Positions 47,134 to 56,494 are shown, counted from the stretch's first letter. The stretch is 64,000 nt of DNA from CAVRQM01 sp963756975 (GCA_963756975.1 CAVWPS010000001.1:124001-188000), one strand, 5' to 3'. Program-made: numbers and translations. The notes: generated by a model not told the origin, from the letters alone.

Positions 47134-47157
47134 GTCCCGGTCAATCGTGGCCGGGAC
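47134..47157. promoter_or_regulatory. Inverted repeat between LysR and cysteine hydrolase genes
   Basis: GTCCCGG-10 bases-CCGGGAC is a perfect 7-bp inverted repeat, 20 bases before the hydrolase start and 69 bases from the LysR start. It could be an operator for the regulator or a leader hairpin. Confidence 0.4.
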
Positions 47158-47177
47158 CGACGACAGGAGAGCCGCGA

Positions 47178-47774
47178 GTGCCAACCTTCGAGCGCTTCAC
47201 CACCGCAGACAGCATCGTCATGCTGGTCGACCATCAGACGATGACGATGGACTGGGTCAAAAGCCTGCCGCGCGCGACCACGATCGCGAGTTGCCGGGTG
47301 CTGACCCGCATGGCCGCCGACTACGCGATGCCGCTGGTGCTGACGACGACGATGGAGGCGGTGGTCGGCCCGACCATCCCCGAGATCGCCGAACTGGCCC
47401 CGGACGCGTTCGCGCGGCGATACAAGCGCGGCGGCGAGCTGAGCTGCTGGGACGCCGCCGACCTGCGCGACGGCGTGGCCGCGCTCGGCCGGCCGAATAT
47501 CATTCTCGCCGGGCTCACGACGGATATTTGCCTGTTCTGGGCGGCGGTCGACGCGGTCGGCTTCGGCTATCGCGTGATGGTCGTGGCCGACGCCTGCGGG
47601 ACGATGTCGGCGCTCGGCGACACGGTGACATTCGACCGCCTGCGCGGGCTTGGGGTCACGGTCGCCGTGGTGAACCAGGTCGTCACCGAACTCGTCGGCA
47701 ATTTCGGCACGCCGGAGGGCCGGAAGGCGCAGACGATCATGGGTGACGAAATCATCTCCAAGCTCGCCGCCTGA
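47178..47774 (+). CDS. Isochorismatase-like cysteine hydrolase
   Basis: A 198-residue YcaC-like hydrolase. The Asp is in V-M-L-V-D-H-Q, and the nucleophilic Cys in G-L-T-T-D-I-C-L-F-W. It starts with GTG after an AGGAGAG site. Divergent from LysR, which suggests regulation by it. Substrate unknown. Confidence 0.85.
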   Translation: MPTFERFTTADSIVMLVDHQTMTMDWVKSLPRATTIASCRVLTRMAADYAMPLVLTTTMEAVVGPTIPEIAELAPDAFARRYKRGGELSCWDAADLRDGVAALGRPNIILAGLTTDICLFWAAVDAVGFGYRVMVVADACGTMSALGDTVTFDRLRGLGVTVAVVNQVVTELVGNFGTPEGRKAQTIMGDEIISKLAA

Positions 47775-47958
47775 TCGCCGCCTGACCGCCGCTTGACCGG
47801 CGCGAGGGGCGGCCAAGGGCTGACCCGGCGATCCCGGGTGGTCCCTATCCACCACACGCAGTCATTGCGGGACGTCGCTTGTTTGACGCCCGGCACGATC
47901 GTCGTCCATAGTAGGACAAATGCCGGGCGACAGGCCGCGGTGCGTTGGGGAGTGCGTC

Positions 47959-48690
47959 TTGGCCGTTCTGCAACTGACCGACATTTCCAAAAGTTTCGGC
48001 GCGATCAAGGCGTTGACCGAGGTCAGCCTCACGGTCGAGCCGGGCGAGGTGCTCGGTCTGATGGGTGATAACGGGGCCGGCAAGTCGACGCTGGTTCGCA
48101 TCATCGCGGGCAACTTCCCCGCCACCTCCGGCTCGATGATCCTGGACGGCGAGCCGGTCCATTTCACCCGCCCGGTCGACGCGCGGGCGAAGGGGATCGA
48201 GGTCGTCTACCAGGACCTCGCGCTGTGCAACAATCTGACGGCGGCGGCGAACGTCTTCCTCGGCCGCGAGATCCGCAACATGTTCGGCGTGCTGAACTAC
48301 GCCGCGATGTACAAGCGCGCGGGCGAGCTGTTCGCCGAACTGAAAAGCGAGACGCGGCCGCGCGACGTGGTGCGGCGGATGTCGGGCGGGCAGCGGCAGG
48401 CGGTGGCGATCGCGCGGACGCGGCTGAGCAACAGCAAGATCGTCATGATGGACGAACCGACCGCCGCGATCTCGGTGCGCCAGGTCGCCGAAGTGCTCGA
48501 CCTGATCCGGCGGTTGCGCGATCAGGGGATCGCGGTCGTGCTCATCAGCCACCGCATGCCGGACGTGTTCGCCGTGTGCGACAAGGTTTTTGTCCTTCGC
48601 CGCGGACGCAAGGTCGCCGAAAAGCCGATCGTGGACAGCAGCCCTGAAGAAGTCACCGGATTGATCACGGGAGCGATCCATGCCGCCTAG
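47959..48690 (+). CDS. Sugar ABC transporter ATP-binding protein
   Basis: A 243-residue single-ATPase of the carbohydrate uptake type 2 (CUT2) family. Walker A is G-D-N-G-A-G-K-S-T, signature M-S-G-G-Q-R-Q-A-V-A, Walker B I-V-M-M-D-E-P-T, and the H loop I-S-H-R-M. It has a single ATPase domain, unlike RbsA. The TTG start follows GGGGAG by six bases; an ATG 13 codons upstream lacks this. Confidence 0.88.
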   Translation: MAVLQLTDISKSFGAIKALTEVSLTVEPGEVLGLMGDNGAGKSTLVRIIAGNFPATSGSMILDGEPVHFTRPVDARAKGIEVVYQDLALCNNLTAAANVFLGREIRNMFGVLNYAAMYKRAGELFAELKSETRPRDVVRRMSGGQRQAVAIARTRLSNSKIVMMDEPTAAISVRQVAEVLDLIRRLRDQGIAVVLISHRMPDVFAVCDKVFVLRRGRKVAEKPIVDSSPEEVTGLITGAIHAA

Positions 48691-49717
48691 CGACAATCCG
48701 TCCGCCACGAGCGCGCCGCTCGGCGTCGCCATCTCCGACGTGTTCGGGATCGAGGAACGCTCGGTCTTTCAGCGCGTGATCGGCGCCCAGTCGTTCTGGG
48801 TGACGCTGGCATTGATCGCGATCTGCATCGTGCTGTCGATCCTGCAGCCGAACGCGTTCGCCACCACCGACAACCTGTTCAACATCACCCGCAACTTCTC
48901 GTTCATCGGCATCATGGCGCTCGGCATGACCGCCGTCATCATCACCGGCGGCATCGATCTGTCGGTGGGCTCGACCATGGGCGTCGTCGTCATCACGACC
49001 GGCATGGTGATGCATGGCGGCGGCAGCTGGGAGCTCGCGTGCCTCGTCGGGCTCGGCACCGGATTGATCATCGGGCTGTTCAACGGGGTTCTGATCGCCG
49101 TGCTCGGGCTGTCGCCGTTCGTGACCACGCTCGGCACGCTCGCGATCGCGCGGTCGGCGGCCGTCGTGCTCAGCCAGAACAAGATGATCTACGAGTTCGG
49201 CGACAACAACGCGTGGTTCTTCGACAAGCTCGGCGGCGGTTCGTTCCTGTACGTCGCGATCCAGGTTTGGATCCTGATCGGGCTGTGCGTGATCTTCGCG
49301 CTGTGCCTGCACTGGACCGTGTGGGGCCGCCACCTGTTCGCCGTCGGCGGCAACGAGAACGCGGCGCGGCTGACCGGCGTGCCGGTCTACCAAGTGAAGA
49401 TCGCGGCCTACGTGCTGGCCGCGATGAGCGCCGCGTTGGCCGGCATCCTGATCCTCGCGTGGCAGGGCTCGGCGATCAACGCGGTCGGCACCGGCTACGA
49501 GCTGCGGGTGATCGCGTCGACCGTGATCGGCGGCGCGAACCTGATCGGCGGCGAAGGCGGATCGTACGGCGCATTCATCGGCGCGGCACTGATCGAGGTG
49601 ATCCGCAACTCGCTGCTGATGGCCGGTGTCGACAGTAATTGGCAGGGCATGTTTGTCGGTGCCTTCATCATCCTCGCGGTGCTGCTGGAGCGGCTTCGCG
49701 GGCGACGCCGTGACTGA
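48680..49717 (+). CDS. Sugar ABC transporter permease
   Basis: A 345-residue inner-membrane permease (RbsC/FrcC-type) with about ten hydrophobic segments and the motif G-G-I-D-L-S-V-G-S. The conserved loop Y-G-A-F-I-G-A is near the end. Start overlaps the ATPase stop by eleven bases. Confidence 0.9.
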   Translation: MPPSDNPSATSAPLGVAISDVFGIEERSVFQRVIGAQSFWVTLALIAICIVLSILQPNAFATTDNLFNITRNFSFIGIMALGMTAVIITGGIDLSVGSTMGVVVITTGMVMHGGGSWELACLVGLGTGLIIGLFNGVLIAVLGLSPFVTTLGTLAIARSAAVVLSQNKMIYEFGDNNAWFFDKLGGGSFLYVAIQVWILIGLCVIFALCLHWTVWGRHLFAVGGNENAARLTGVPVYQVKIAAYVLAAMSAALAGILILAWQGSAINAVGTGYELRVIASTVIGGANLIGGEGGSYGAFIGAALIEVIRNSLLMAGVDSNWQGMFVGAFIILAVLLERLRGRRRD

Positions 49718-49751
49718 CTGAAACAATCAAAATCAACCGGAGAGACTGTCC

Positions 49752-50768
49752 ATGAAGACCATCCTGCTGACGGGGGCCGCGATCGCCATCGCGACCGTCT
49801 TCGCCATGCCGGCCGCCCACGCGGCGGACCACAAATACGTCTTCGCGCTGGTGCCGAAGAACACCAACAACCCGTTCTTCGATCAGGCCCGCGACGGCTG
49901 CAAGAAGGCCGAGACGGAGAGCAAGGGCGCGTTCGAGTGCCTGTATATCGGCCCGGGCGAGCACGGCGGCGGCGAGGAGCAGGTCCAGGTCGTCAACGAC
50001 CTGATCGCCAAGAAGGTCGACGGGATCGCGGTGTCGGCCGCCAACGCGGCGGCGATGGGCAAGGCGCTCGAGAAGGCGAAGGCCGCCGGCATTCCGGTGC
50101 TGACGTGGGACAGCGACCTGCTGCCGAAGGACAAGGGTGATCGCGTCGCCTATGTCGGCACCTACAACTACGACATCGGCGTGAACCTCGCCAAGGAAGT
50201 CCAGGCGATCAAGCCGAAGGGCGGCACGATCTGCATCCAGTCGGGCGGTGCGGCGGCGGCGAACCACAACGAGCGTATCCAGGGCATCCGCGACACGCTG
50301 GCCGGCAAGAAGTCCGACACGGCGCCGGGCGACCGGCTCGCCGGGCAGAACGGCTGGACCGAGGCGGCCGGTTGCCCGCTCTACACCAACGACGACTTCC
50401 CGGTCGCGGTGCAGCAGATGGAGGACACGCTCGCGAAGTACCCGAACCTCGACGCGTTCGTGCCCACCGGCGGCTTCCCGCAGTTCGCGGGCCAGGCGTA
50501 CGGGCGTGCGGCGGCGCGCTACAAGAGCAAGATCGCCGACGGTTCGCTCGCCTTGGTGGTGGCCGACACGCTGCCGATCCAGATCGGATTGCTGAAGCAG
50601 GGCCTGTCGTCCGGGCAGGTCGGGCAGCGGCCGTTCGACATGGGCTATAAGGCGATGATCTTCCTGAACGACATCAAGAACGGCAAGGCCGCGCCGACCG
50701 ACCCGACGTACACGGGCCTCGATGTGTGCACGCCGAAGAACGCGGCGACCTGCGTCGGCGGCGGCTGA
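49752..50768 (+). CDS. Sugar ABC transporter periplasmic binding protein
   Basis: A 338-residue binding protein with signal peptide (M-K-T-I-L-L-T-G-A to A-A-H-A-A), and the sugar-binding fold with N-N-P-F-F, I-A-V-S-A-A-N and V-P-T-G-G-F. It is like FrcB, so the substrate may be fructose or a related monosaccharide, but this is inference. A strong hairpin follows. Confidence 0.88.
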   Translation: MKTILLTGAAIAIATVFAMPAAHAADHKYVFALVPKNTNNPFFDQARDGCKKAETESKGAFECLYIGPGEHGGGEEQVQVVNDLIAKKVDGIAVSAANAAAMGKALEKAKAAGIPVLTWDSDLLPKDKGDRVAYVGTYNYDIGVNLAKEVQAIKPKGGTICIQSGGAAAANHNERIQGIRDTLAGKKSDTAPGDRLAGQNGWTEAAGCPLYTNDDFPVAVQQMEDTLAKYPNLDAFVPTGGFPQFAGQAYGRAAARYKSKIADGSLALVVADTLPIQIGLLKQGLSSGQVGQRPFDMGYKAMIFLNDIKNGKAAPTDPTYTGLDVCTPKNAATCVGGG

Positions 50769-50778
50769 CGTTTTCTGA

Positions 50779-50806
50779 GGTGGCGGGGATTTCGGTCCCC
50801 GCCACC
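50779..50806 (+). terminator. Hairpin terminator between convergent operons
   Basis: GGTGGCGGGGA and TCCCCGCCACC form a perfect 11-bp stem with a six-base loop. It is symmetric, so it can serve both the sugar ABC operon and the converging pyrimidine operon. Confidence 0.75.
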
Positions 50807-50823
50807 CTACTTCCTACACGAAC

Positions 50824-51618
50824 CTAAAGCCGCGCCACCGGATGCGCCGGCGCATCCCCCGCCCCGCGCACCTGTTGATCGAAATCGATCACGCTGCCGG
50901 TCATCATCCCGCTCTCGTCGCTCGCCAGATACGCGACCGACCGTGCCACCTCGTCCGGTTTCAGCAGGCGGCCGAACGGCTGCTTGGCTTCCGCCAATTC
51001 CAGCCAATCCGCGGGCGCGTCGTGGAAGCGGGACTGGATGCCGGCCTCGCCCGGCGTGTCCATCCAGCCGATGTTCAGGCCGTTGACCCGGATGCGGTCG
51101 GGCATCAGCGCGTAGGCGGCGTTCTTCGTCAGCACCGACAGCGCGCCCTTGCTGATCGAATACGGGGCCAGAAAGCTCTGGCCGCCATGCGCCGACATGC
51201 TCTGGATGTTGACGATGGTGCCGCCCCTGCCCTCCCGCCGCATGATCTTCGCCGCGTCCTGGATGAGGAAGAACGGCGCCCGTACGTTGACCGCCATCAT
51301 CCGGTCGAACAGATCGACCGAGGTGTCCAGGATCGTGCCCCGGTCGGTGATGGCACCCGAGTTCACCAGCACATCGACGCGGCCGAACCGCGTGTCGGCC
51401 TCGGCCACCACGCGGCGGCACGACTCCACGTCGGCCAGATCCGCGCGGACGAAGATGGCCGGCACGCCGAGCGACGCGGCGACCGCCTCGCCGCGCGCTT
51501 CGTTGCGCCCGGTGACGACGATCCCGGCCGCGCCACCGGTCGCGAACAGCCGTGCGATCGCCTCACCGAGTCCTTGCGTGGACCCGGTGACGATCGCGAT
51601 CTTGCCTTGAAACATCAT
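50824..51618 (-). CDS. Short-chain dehydrogenase/reductase at end of pyrimidine operon
   Basis: A 264-residue SDR with T-G-S-T-Q-G-L-G (cofactor), an N-S-G-A motif in place of N-A-G, and Y-S-I-S-K (active-site Tyr and Lys). ATG overlaps the binding-protein stop (ATGA). Position suggests a role in handling a downstream aldehyde or acid, for example malonate semialdehyde, but this is inference. Confidence 0.88.
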   Translation of the reverse strand: MMFQGKIAIVTGSTQGLGEAIARLFATGGAAGIVVTGRNEARGEAVAASLGVPAIFVRADLADVESCRRVVAEADTRFGRVDVLVNSGAITDRGTILDTSVDLFDRMMAVNVRAPFFLIQDAAKIMRREGRGGTIVNIQSMSAHGGQSFLAPYSISKGALSVLTKNAAYALMPDRIRVNGLNIGWMDTPGEAGIQSRFHDAPADWLELAEAKQPFGRLLKPDEVARSVAYLASDESGMMTGSVIDFDQQVRGAGDAPAHPVARL

Positions 51619-52607
51619 TTCCCCATCGCGTCGAAGACGGCGTGCGACCAGGCACCCTCTGGTTTCTTGGTGATGACCGGATCGCTGCCGCCGCTCATCA
51701 GTTCGCCGACCGTCCGGTCGTACGCGGCAGGTTCGAGGTAGCCCATCCGCTTGCCCTCGGGGCCAAGCAATTTGGCGACCTCGCTCAGCATCCGCTTCTG
51801 GTGCGCCGCCGTCTGCGCGCCCGCCGTGTCGTTGGCGAGCACGATTTTGACCGCCTCCTCCTGATGCGCGATCGCGTAGACCCAGCCTTTCAGCGACGCC
51901 GCGAGGAACCGGCCCATGACGGCGACTTCCTTCGGATCCGCGAGCTTGGCCTGCGTCGTGTAGAGGCCGTCCTCCAGCGTCGCGACGCCCTCGTCCTGGT
52001 ATTTGAAGACGTGCAGCTGGTCGGGCTTCATGCCGGCTTCGATCAGCTGCCAATATTCGTTGTACGTCATGGTCGAGATGCAGGCGGCCTGCTTTTGCAG
52101 CAGCGGGTCGACGTTGAAACCCTGCTTCAGGACGGTGACGCCGTCCGGGCCGCCGGTGGTGGCGAGCTTCAGTTTGCTCATCCAAGACAGGAACGGATAC
52201 TCGTTGCCGGAGAACCAGACGCCGAGCGTCTTGCCCTTGAACTGCGCGGGCGTGGCGACGCCGCTGTCTTTGCGGCACGTGAGTTCCATGCCGGATTTCT
52301 CGAACACCTGCGCGATGTTGACGAGCGGTACGCCCTTCTCGCGCGCGGCGAGGGCCGACGGCATCCAGTCCACGATCACGTCGGCACCGCCGCCGGCGAT
52401 CACCTGGCTCGGGTTCACATCCGGCCCGCCCGCCTTGATCGTCACGTCGAGGTTCGCGTCCTTGTAGAAACCCTTCGCGGCGGCGACGTAATACCCGGCG
52501 AACTGCGCCTGCGGGACCCATTTCAGCTGCAGCGTGAGCGGGTCGGCGGCGTGGGCCTGGGCCGCCAGCCCGAACAGCGCGGCGGTGGCGAGCAGTATGC
52601 GTCGCAT
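51615..52607 (-). CDS. NMT1/THI5-like ABC substrate-binding protein
   Basis: A 330-residue periplasmic binding protein with a signal peptide. Family motifs are L-K-W-V-P-Q-A-Q-F-A-G-Y-Y-V-A and G-G-A-D-V-I-V-D. Such proteins bind pyrimidine-like or similar compounds. The cluster context suggests uracil, thymine or a dihydropyrimidine. Confidence 0.85.
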   Translation of the reverse strand: MRRILLATAALFGLAAQAHAADPLTLQLKWVPQAQFAGYYVAAAKGFYKDANLDVTIKAGGPDVNPSQVIAGGGADVIVDWMPSALAAREKGVPLVNIAQVFEKSGMELTCRKDSGVATPAQFKGKTLGVWFSGNEYPFLSWMSKLKLATTGGPDGVTVLKQGFNVDPLLQKQAACISTMTYNEYWQLIEAGMKPDQLHVFKYQDEGVATLEDGLYTTQAKLADPKEVAVMGRFLAASLKGWVYAIAHQEEAVKIVLANDTAGAQTAAHQKRMLSEVAKLLGPEGKRMGYLEPAAYDRTVGELMSGGSDPVITKKPEGAWSHAVFDAMGK

Positions 52608-52635
52608 GAGCGTGGCTCCCTTTGGGTCGAATTAT

Positions 52636-53460
52636 TCAGCGGAACGAAGGATGCCAGAACGCGATGGTGCGTTCCAGCAATGACAGCACCGCGAAAGCCA
52701 GCGTGCCGGCGAGCGAGGCGAGCAGGATTTCCGCCCAGACGAGATCGAGGTTCATGCGCGCGACTTCGGTGCTGATGCGAAAGCCCATGCCGACGATCGG
52801 CGTGCCGAAGAACTCGGCCACGATCGCGCCGATCAGGGCCAGCGTCGCGTTCAGCTTCAGCGCCACGAACAGGTACGGGACGGAGGCCGGCAGGCGCAGG
52901 CGCAGCAGCGTTTGCAGGTACGTGGCCCCGTAGCCGCGCATCAGATCGCGCTCCATCGCGCCGGCGGCGGACAGGCCGGCGGTCGCCTGCACCAGCATCG
53001 GGAAGAACGTCATGATGACGACGACGGCGGCCTTGCTCTGCCAGTCGAAGCCGAACCACATCACCATGATCGGCGCGATGCCGACGATCGGCATGGCGGA
53101 GACGAGGCTGCCGAGCGGCATGATGCCGCGCCGCAGAAAAGCAGAACGGTCGAGCACGATGGCGGCGAGGAACCCGGCGCCGCAGCCGAGCGCGTAGCCG
53201 GGCAACACGGCGCGGATGACGGTCTGCACGAAGTCGGCGGCGAGTGTGGGGATGTGCGTCCCGAACGACGCGCCGATCGCGGTCGGGGCCGGGAGCAGGA
53301 TGCGCGGCACGCCGAACCGCACGCAGACATATTGCCACGCGCCGAGCAGCAGCAGGCCGAACAGGATCGGGGTCGCGATCCGGGCCATGCGTCCGTTGCC
53401 GCGCGAGACGAGCCAGAGGACCAGTGCGCCTCCGGCGACCAACGCAACAAGACCGATCAC
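52636..53460 (-). CDS. ABC transporter permease (pyrimidine-type)
   Basis: A 274-residue inner-membrane permease of the SsuC/TauC-like family with six or so helices. The EAA-like loop is A-T-Y-L-Q-T-L-L-R-L-R-L-P-A-S. GTG start overlaps the other permease stop (GTGA). Confidence 0.88.
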   Translation of the reverse strand: MIGLVALVAGGALVLWLVSRGNGRMARIATPILFGLLLLGAWQYVCVRFGVPRILLPAPTAIGASFGTHIPTLAADFVQTVIRAVLPGYALGCGAGFLAAIVLDRSAFLRRGIMPLGSLVSAMPIVGIAPIMVMWFGFDWQSKAAVVVIMTFFPMLVQATAGLSAAGAMERDLMRGYGATYLQTLLRLRLPASVPYLFVALKLNATLALIGAIVAEFFGTPIVGMGFRISTEVARMNLDLVWAEILLASLAGTLAFAVLSLLERTIAFWHPSFR

Positions 53461-54473
53461 AGCCGGCCGCCCCGTGCGCGGGTCAGGCCGGATTGCGCGA
53501 GGCCGACCGCGCCGATCGCGAGCAGCGCCAATCCGGCGGCGGTGAACAGGGCGGCCCAGATTTGCAGCGTCTGGCCGTAATACGACCCGGCGAGCAGACG
53601 GGCACCGAGACCGGCTTCGGCCCCGGTCGGCAACTCGGCGACGATCGCGCCGACGAGGGCGAGTGCGGCCGCGATCTTCAGCGACGGAAACAGGAACGCC
53701 ATCGACGCCGGCCAGCGGAGTTTCAGGAACACCTGCGCGCCGGTCGCCCCGTAGGTTCGCATCAGGTCGCGCTGCATCGGGTCCGGTGCCCGCAGGCCGG
53801 TGACCATGGCGGTCGTGATCGGAAAGAAGCTGAGCCAGCCTGCGATCAGCGCTTTCGGGAGCAGTCCGGTGATGCCGACATTGCCGAGCACGACGACGAC
53901 CATCGGCGCGATGGCGAGCACCGGGATCGTCTGGCTCGCGATCACCCACGGCATCAGCGAACGGTCGAGGGCCCGGGCGTGGACGATGCCGCCCGCGAGC
54001 GCCATGCCGAGCAGGATCGCGAACCCGAAGCCGACGATGGCGGCCGACGCGGTGACGGTCGCGTGGTGGATCAGGCTGTGGACGGAGTTTACGGGCCAGC
54101 CGAAGAAGCCGTCGTAGAGTTCGGCGGCGATCTGGTGCGGCGCGGGGAGAAGCGGGCGGTCCTGGGATAGCGTGGCGAGCCAGATTTCGGACGGCGGCGT
54201 GCCGTCGTCGGCGAGGTTTTGGGCGACGTCGTGGTTCATCCACATGGCCAGCGGGTACCAGAGGGCGATCAGGCCGAGCAGGATGGTCGCGACGGGAGCC
54301 GCGCGTTGCCACCCCTCACCCAACCCTCTCCCAAGGGAGAGGGCTTTCTTCTTCTCCCTCTCCCTCGGGAGAGGGCCGGGGTGAGGGGATCCTTTACTCG
54401 CGGCCGGCGTGTGTTGCTTCCCCCCACCCCGGCCCTCCCCCGCAAGGGGGGAGGGAGAAGGAAGGTCAGTCAT
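53457..54473 (-). CDS. ABC transporter permease with repeat-encoded N-terminus
   Basis: A 338-residue permease, homologous to the next gene. The loop is G-A-T-G-A-Q-V-F-L-K-L-R-W-P-A-S. About the first 55 residues are translated from three palindromic repeats (S-P-S-P-L-A-G-E-G-R and H-P-G-P-L-P-R-E-R-E-K-K), before the first helix (V-A-T-I-L-L-G-L-I-A-L-W). The ATG at 54473 overlaps the ATPase stop and is the only start upstream of that helix. Confidence 0.83.
   Translation of the reverse strand: MTDLPSPSPLAGEGRGGGKQHTPAASKGSPHPGPLPREREKKKALSLGRGLGEGWQRAAPVATILLGLIALWYPLAMWMNHDVAQNLADDGTPPSEIWLATLSQDRPLLPAPHQIAAELYDGFFGWPVNSVHSLIHHATVTASAAIVGFGFAILLGMALAGGIVHARALDRSLMPWVIASQTIPVLAIAPMVVVVLGNVGITGLLPKALIAGWLSFFPITTAMVTGLRAPDPMQRDLMRTYGATGAQVFLKLRWPASMAFLFPSLKIAAALALVGAIVAELPTGAEAGLGARLLAGSYYGQTLQIWAALFTAAGLALLAIGAVGLAQSGLTRARGGRL
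54312..54461 (+). repeat. Three REP-like repeats inside the permease gene
   Basis: Copies at about 54312-54343, 54352-54387 and 54420-54461 in alternating orientations share CTCTCCC/GGGAGAG and CCCCTCACCC/GGGGTGAGGGG arms. All lie within the open reading frame of the permease, in frame without stops. Confidence 0.85.
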
Positions 54474-55251
54474 AGCTGTGGCCGGCGCGCAGCGCGTCGC
54501 GAACGCGGTGCGCGACGGCGAGGAACTCGGGCGTCTCGCGCACATCCAGCGGCCGTTCCTCCGCGCCCAGATCGACGTCGATCACCTCCACGATCCGTCC
54601 GGGACGCGGCGACATCACCACGATGCGCGACGACAGATAGACCGCCTCCGGGATCGAGTGGGTGACGAACACGCAGGTCAGGCCCGTCTGCCGCCACAAC
54701 CGGTGCAGATGCAGGTTCAGCGTGTCGCGCGTGATTTCGTCGAGTGCGCCGAACGGCTCGTCCATCAGCAGCAGCGACGGCTCGAAACACAGCGCGCGGG
54801 CGATCGAGACGCGTTGCTGCATGCCGCCGGAGAGCTGCCACGGGAACCGGCGACGGAATTCCGCCAAGCCGACCAGATCGAGATATTTCGTGGCGCGAGC
54901 GACTTGGGCTTCGCGAGCCATCCCGGACAGTTCCAGCGGCAAGCGCACGTTTCGCTCGACGGTGCGCCACGGAAAGAGCGCCGGGGCCTGGAAAACATAG
55001 CCGTACGCGCGCGACAGCCGGGCGGCCTGCGGCGTCTGGCCGGCGACGATCAGACGCCCCTCGGTCGGCTGTTCGAGGTCGGCGATGGCGCGCAGCAGCG
55101 TCGTCTTGCCGCAGCCGGAGGGTCCGATCAGCGACGTGAACGAGCCTTGCGCGACCGACAGGTCGATGTCCGACAGCGCGTGCGTGGTCTGGCCGCCGGC
55201 GTGGAATGTGAGCGATACGCCCTCGGCCCGAACCGCGTCGTCAGCCGGCAC
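54466..55251 (-). CDS. ABC transporter ATP-binding protein (pyrimidine-type)
   Basis: A 261-residue ATPase with Walker A G-P-S-G-C-G-K-T-T, signature L-S-G-G-M-Q-Q-R, and Walker B L-L-L-M-D-E-P-F. It resembles SsuB/TauB. I use GTG at 55251, which overlaps the hydrolase stop by eleven bases; the longer reading lacks family-like sequence. Confidence 0.9.
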   Translation of the reverse strand: MPADDAVRAEGVSLTFHAGGQTTHALSDIDLSVAQGSFTSLIGPSGCGKTTLLRAIADLEQPTEGRLIVAGQTPQAARLSRAYGYVFQAPALFPWRTVERNVRLPLELSGMAREAQVARATKYLDLVGLAEFRRRFPWQLSGGMQQRVSIARALCFEPSLLLMDEPFGALDEITRDTLNLHLHRLWRQTGLTCVFVTHSIPEAVYLSSRIVVMSPRPGRIVEVIDVDLGAEERPLDVRETPEFLAVAHRVRDALRAGHSYD

Positions 55252-56494
55252 GGCGTTCCGCGAGACGCGCGTCGATGTCCAGCACCGCGCGCAACAAAAC
55301 GTTGGTGCCGGCGACGACATCGGCCTCGGTCGCACTCTCGGCCTCGTTGTGGCTGAGGCCGCCGGCGCAGGGCACGAAGATCATCGTCGTCGGCGCGACC
55401 CGTGCCACATACGCGCTGTCGTGGCCGGCGCCGGAGACGATCCGGCGCGAGACGAGACCGAGCGCGTCCGATGCACGCTGCACGCTGCCGATGCAGTCCT
55501 CGTCGAACGCGACCGCCGGATTGTTCCAGACCTGCTCGACATGCGCGTGAACGCGGGCCTCGTCCGCCGCGTCGTCGACCGCCTCGCGCAGCCGCGTCTC
55601 CATCTCGGCGAGCACGGCATCGTCGGGGTGGCGCATGTCGACGGTGCAGAACACGGAGCCGGGGACGACGTTGCGGCTGTTGGGCCGTGCCTCGATCAGG
55701 CCGACGGTGCCCACGGCAAGCGGCGCGTGTTCGATGGCGATCGCGTGCACGGCGGCGACGACGCGGGCGGCGGCGAGCAGCGCGTCGTGGCGCATCGGCA
55801 TCGGCGTCGATCCGGCGTGCGATTCCGCACCCTCGAACGTGATCTCGTACCAGCGCATCCCCTGCACGCCGGTGACGACGCCGATCGTCGCCCCCTCGGC
55901 TTCCAGGATCGGCCCCTGCTCGATGTGCAGTTCGACGTGCGCCGACAGTTTCTGCGTCCCGCACGGGATGTCGCCGCGATAGCCGATCGCGTCGAGCGCG
56001 TCGCCGAACGTGATGCCCTCGCGGTCGGTGCGGCTGTCGGCGTGGGCCCGGTCGAACGCGCCGGCGAACACGCCGCTCGACAGCATGGCGGGGGCGAACC
56101 GGCTGCCCTCCTCGTTGGTCCAGTCGATGACCGCGATCGGCGCCTCGGTCGTGATGTCGAGGTCGTGCAGCGTCCGCAGCACTTCGAGGCCGCCGAGCAC
56201 GCCGATGATGCCGTCGTATTTTCCGCCCGTCGGCTGCGTGTCGAGATGCGAGCCGATGGCGATCGGCGGCAGTGCGGCGTCGCGTCCGGCACGGGTGGCG
56301 AAGATGTTGCCGAGGTCGTCGATGTCGACCGTGCAGCCGATGGCGCGGACTTGCGCCACGAACCAGTCGCGCACCTGCCGGTCGAGGTCGGTCAGCGTGA
56401 GCCGCTTGATGCCGCCCTTCTCGGTGCCGCCGATCTGCGCCGTCTCGTGGATCGACGCCCACAGACGCGAGCCATCTACAGCAACGTTGCTCAT
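55241..56494 (-). CDS. Zn-dependent carbamoyl amidohydrolase (probable beta-ureidopropionase)
   Basis: A 417-residue M20-family hydrolase. Ligands are in G-S-H-L-D-T-Q, G-K-Y-D-G-I-I-G, N-E-E-G-S, L-H-I-E-Q-G-P-I-L and L-S-H-N-E-A-E. Beside PreTA and dihydropyrimidinase it most likely cleaves N-carbamoyl-beta-alanine, the third step of pyrimidine degradation. Confidence 0.88.
   Translation of the reverse strand: MSNVAVDGSRLWASIHETAQIGGTEKGGIKRLTLTDLDRQVRDWFVAQVRAIGCTVDIDDLGNIFATRAGRDAALPPIAIGSHLDTQPTGGKYDGIIGVLGGLEVLRTLHDLDITTEAPIAVIDWTNEEGSRFAPAMLSSGVFAGAFDRAHADSRTDREGITFGDALDAIGYRGDIPCGTQKLSAHVELHIEQGPILEAEGATIGVVTGVQGMRWYEITFEGAESHAGSTPMPMRHDALLAAARVVAAVHAIAIEHAPLAVGTVGLIEARPNSRNVVPGSVFCTVDMRHPDDAVLAEMETRLREAVDDAADEARVHAHVEQVWNNPAVAFDEDCIGSVQRASDALGLVSRRIVSGAGHDSAYVARVAPTTMIFVPCAGGLSHNEAESATEADVVAGTNVLLRAVLDIDARLAERRAG

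Noticed and set aside
47823..47839. ACCCGG-5 bases-CCGGGT hairpin after the cysteine hydrolase
   Set aside because: Only 6 bp and no T-run; such short GC palindromes are common here.
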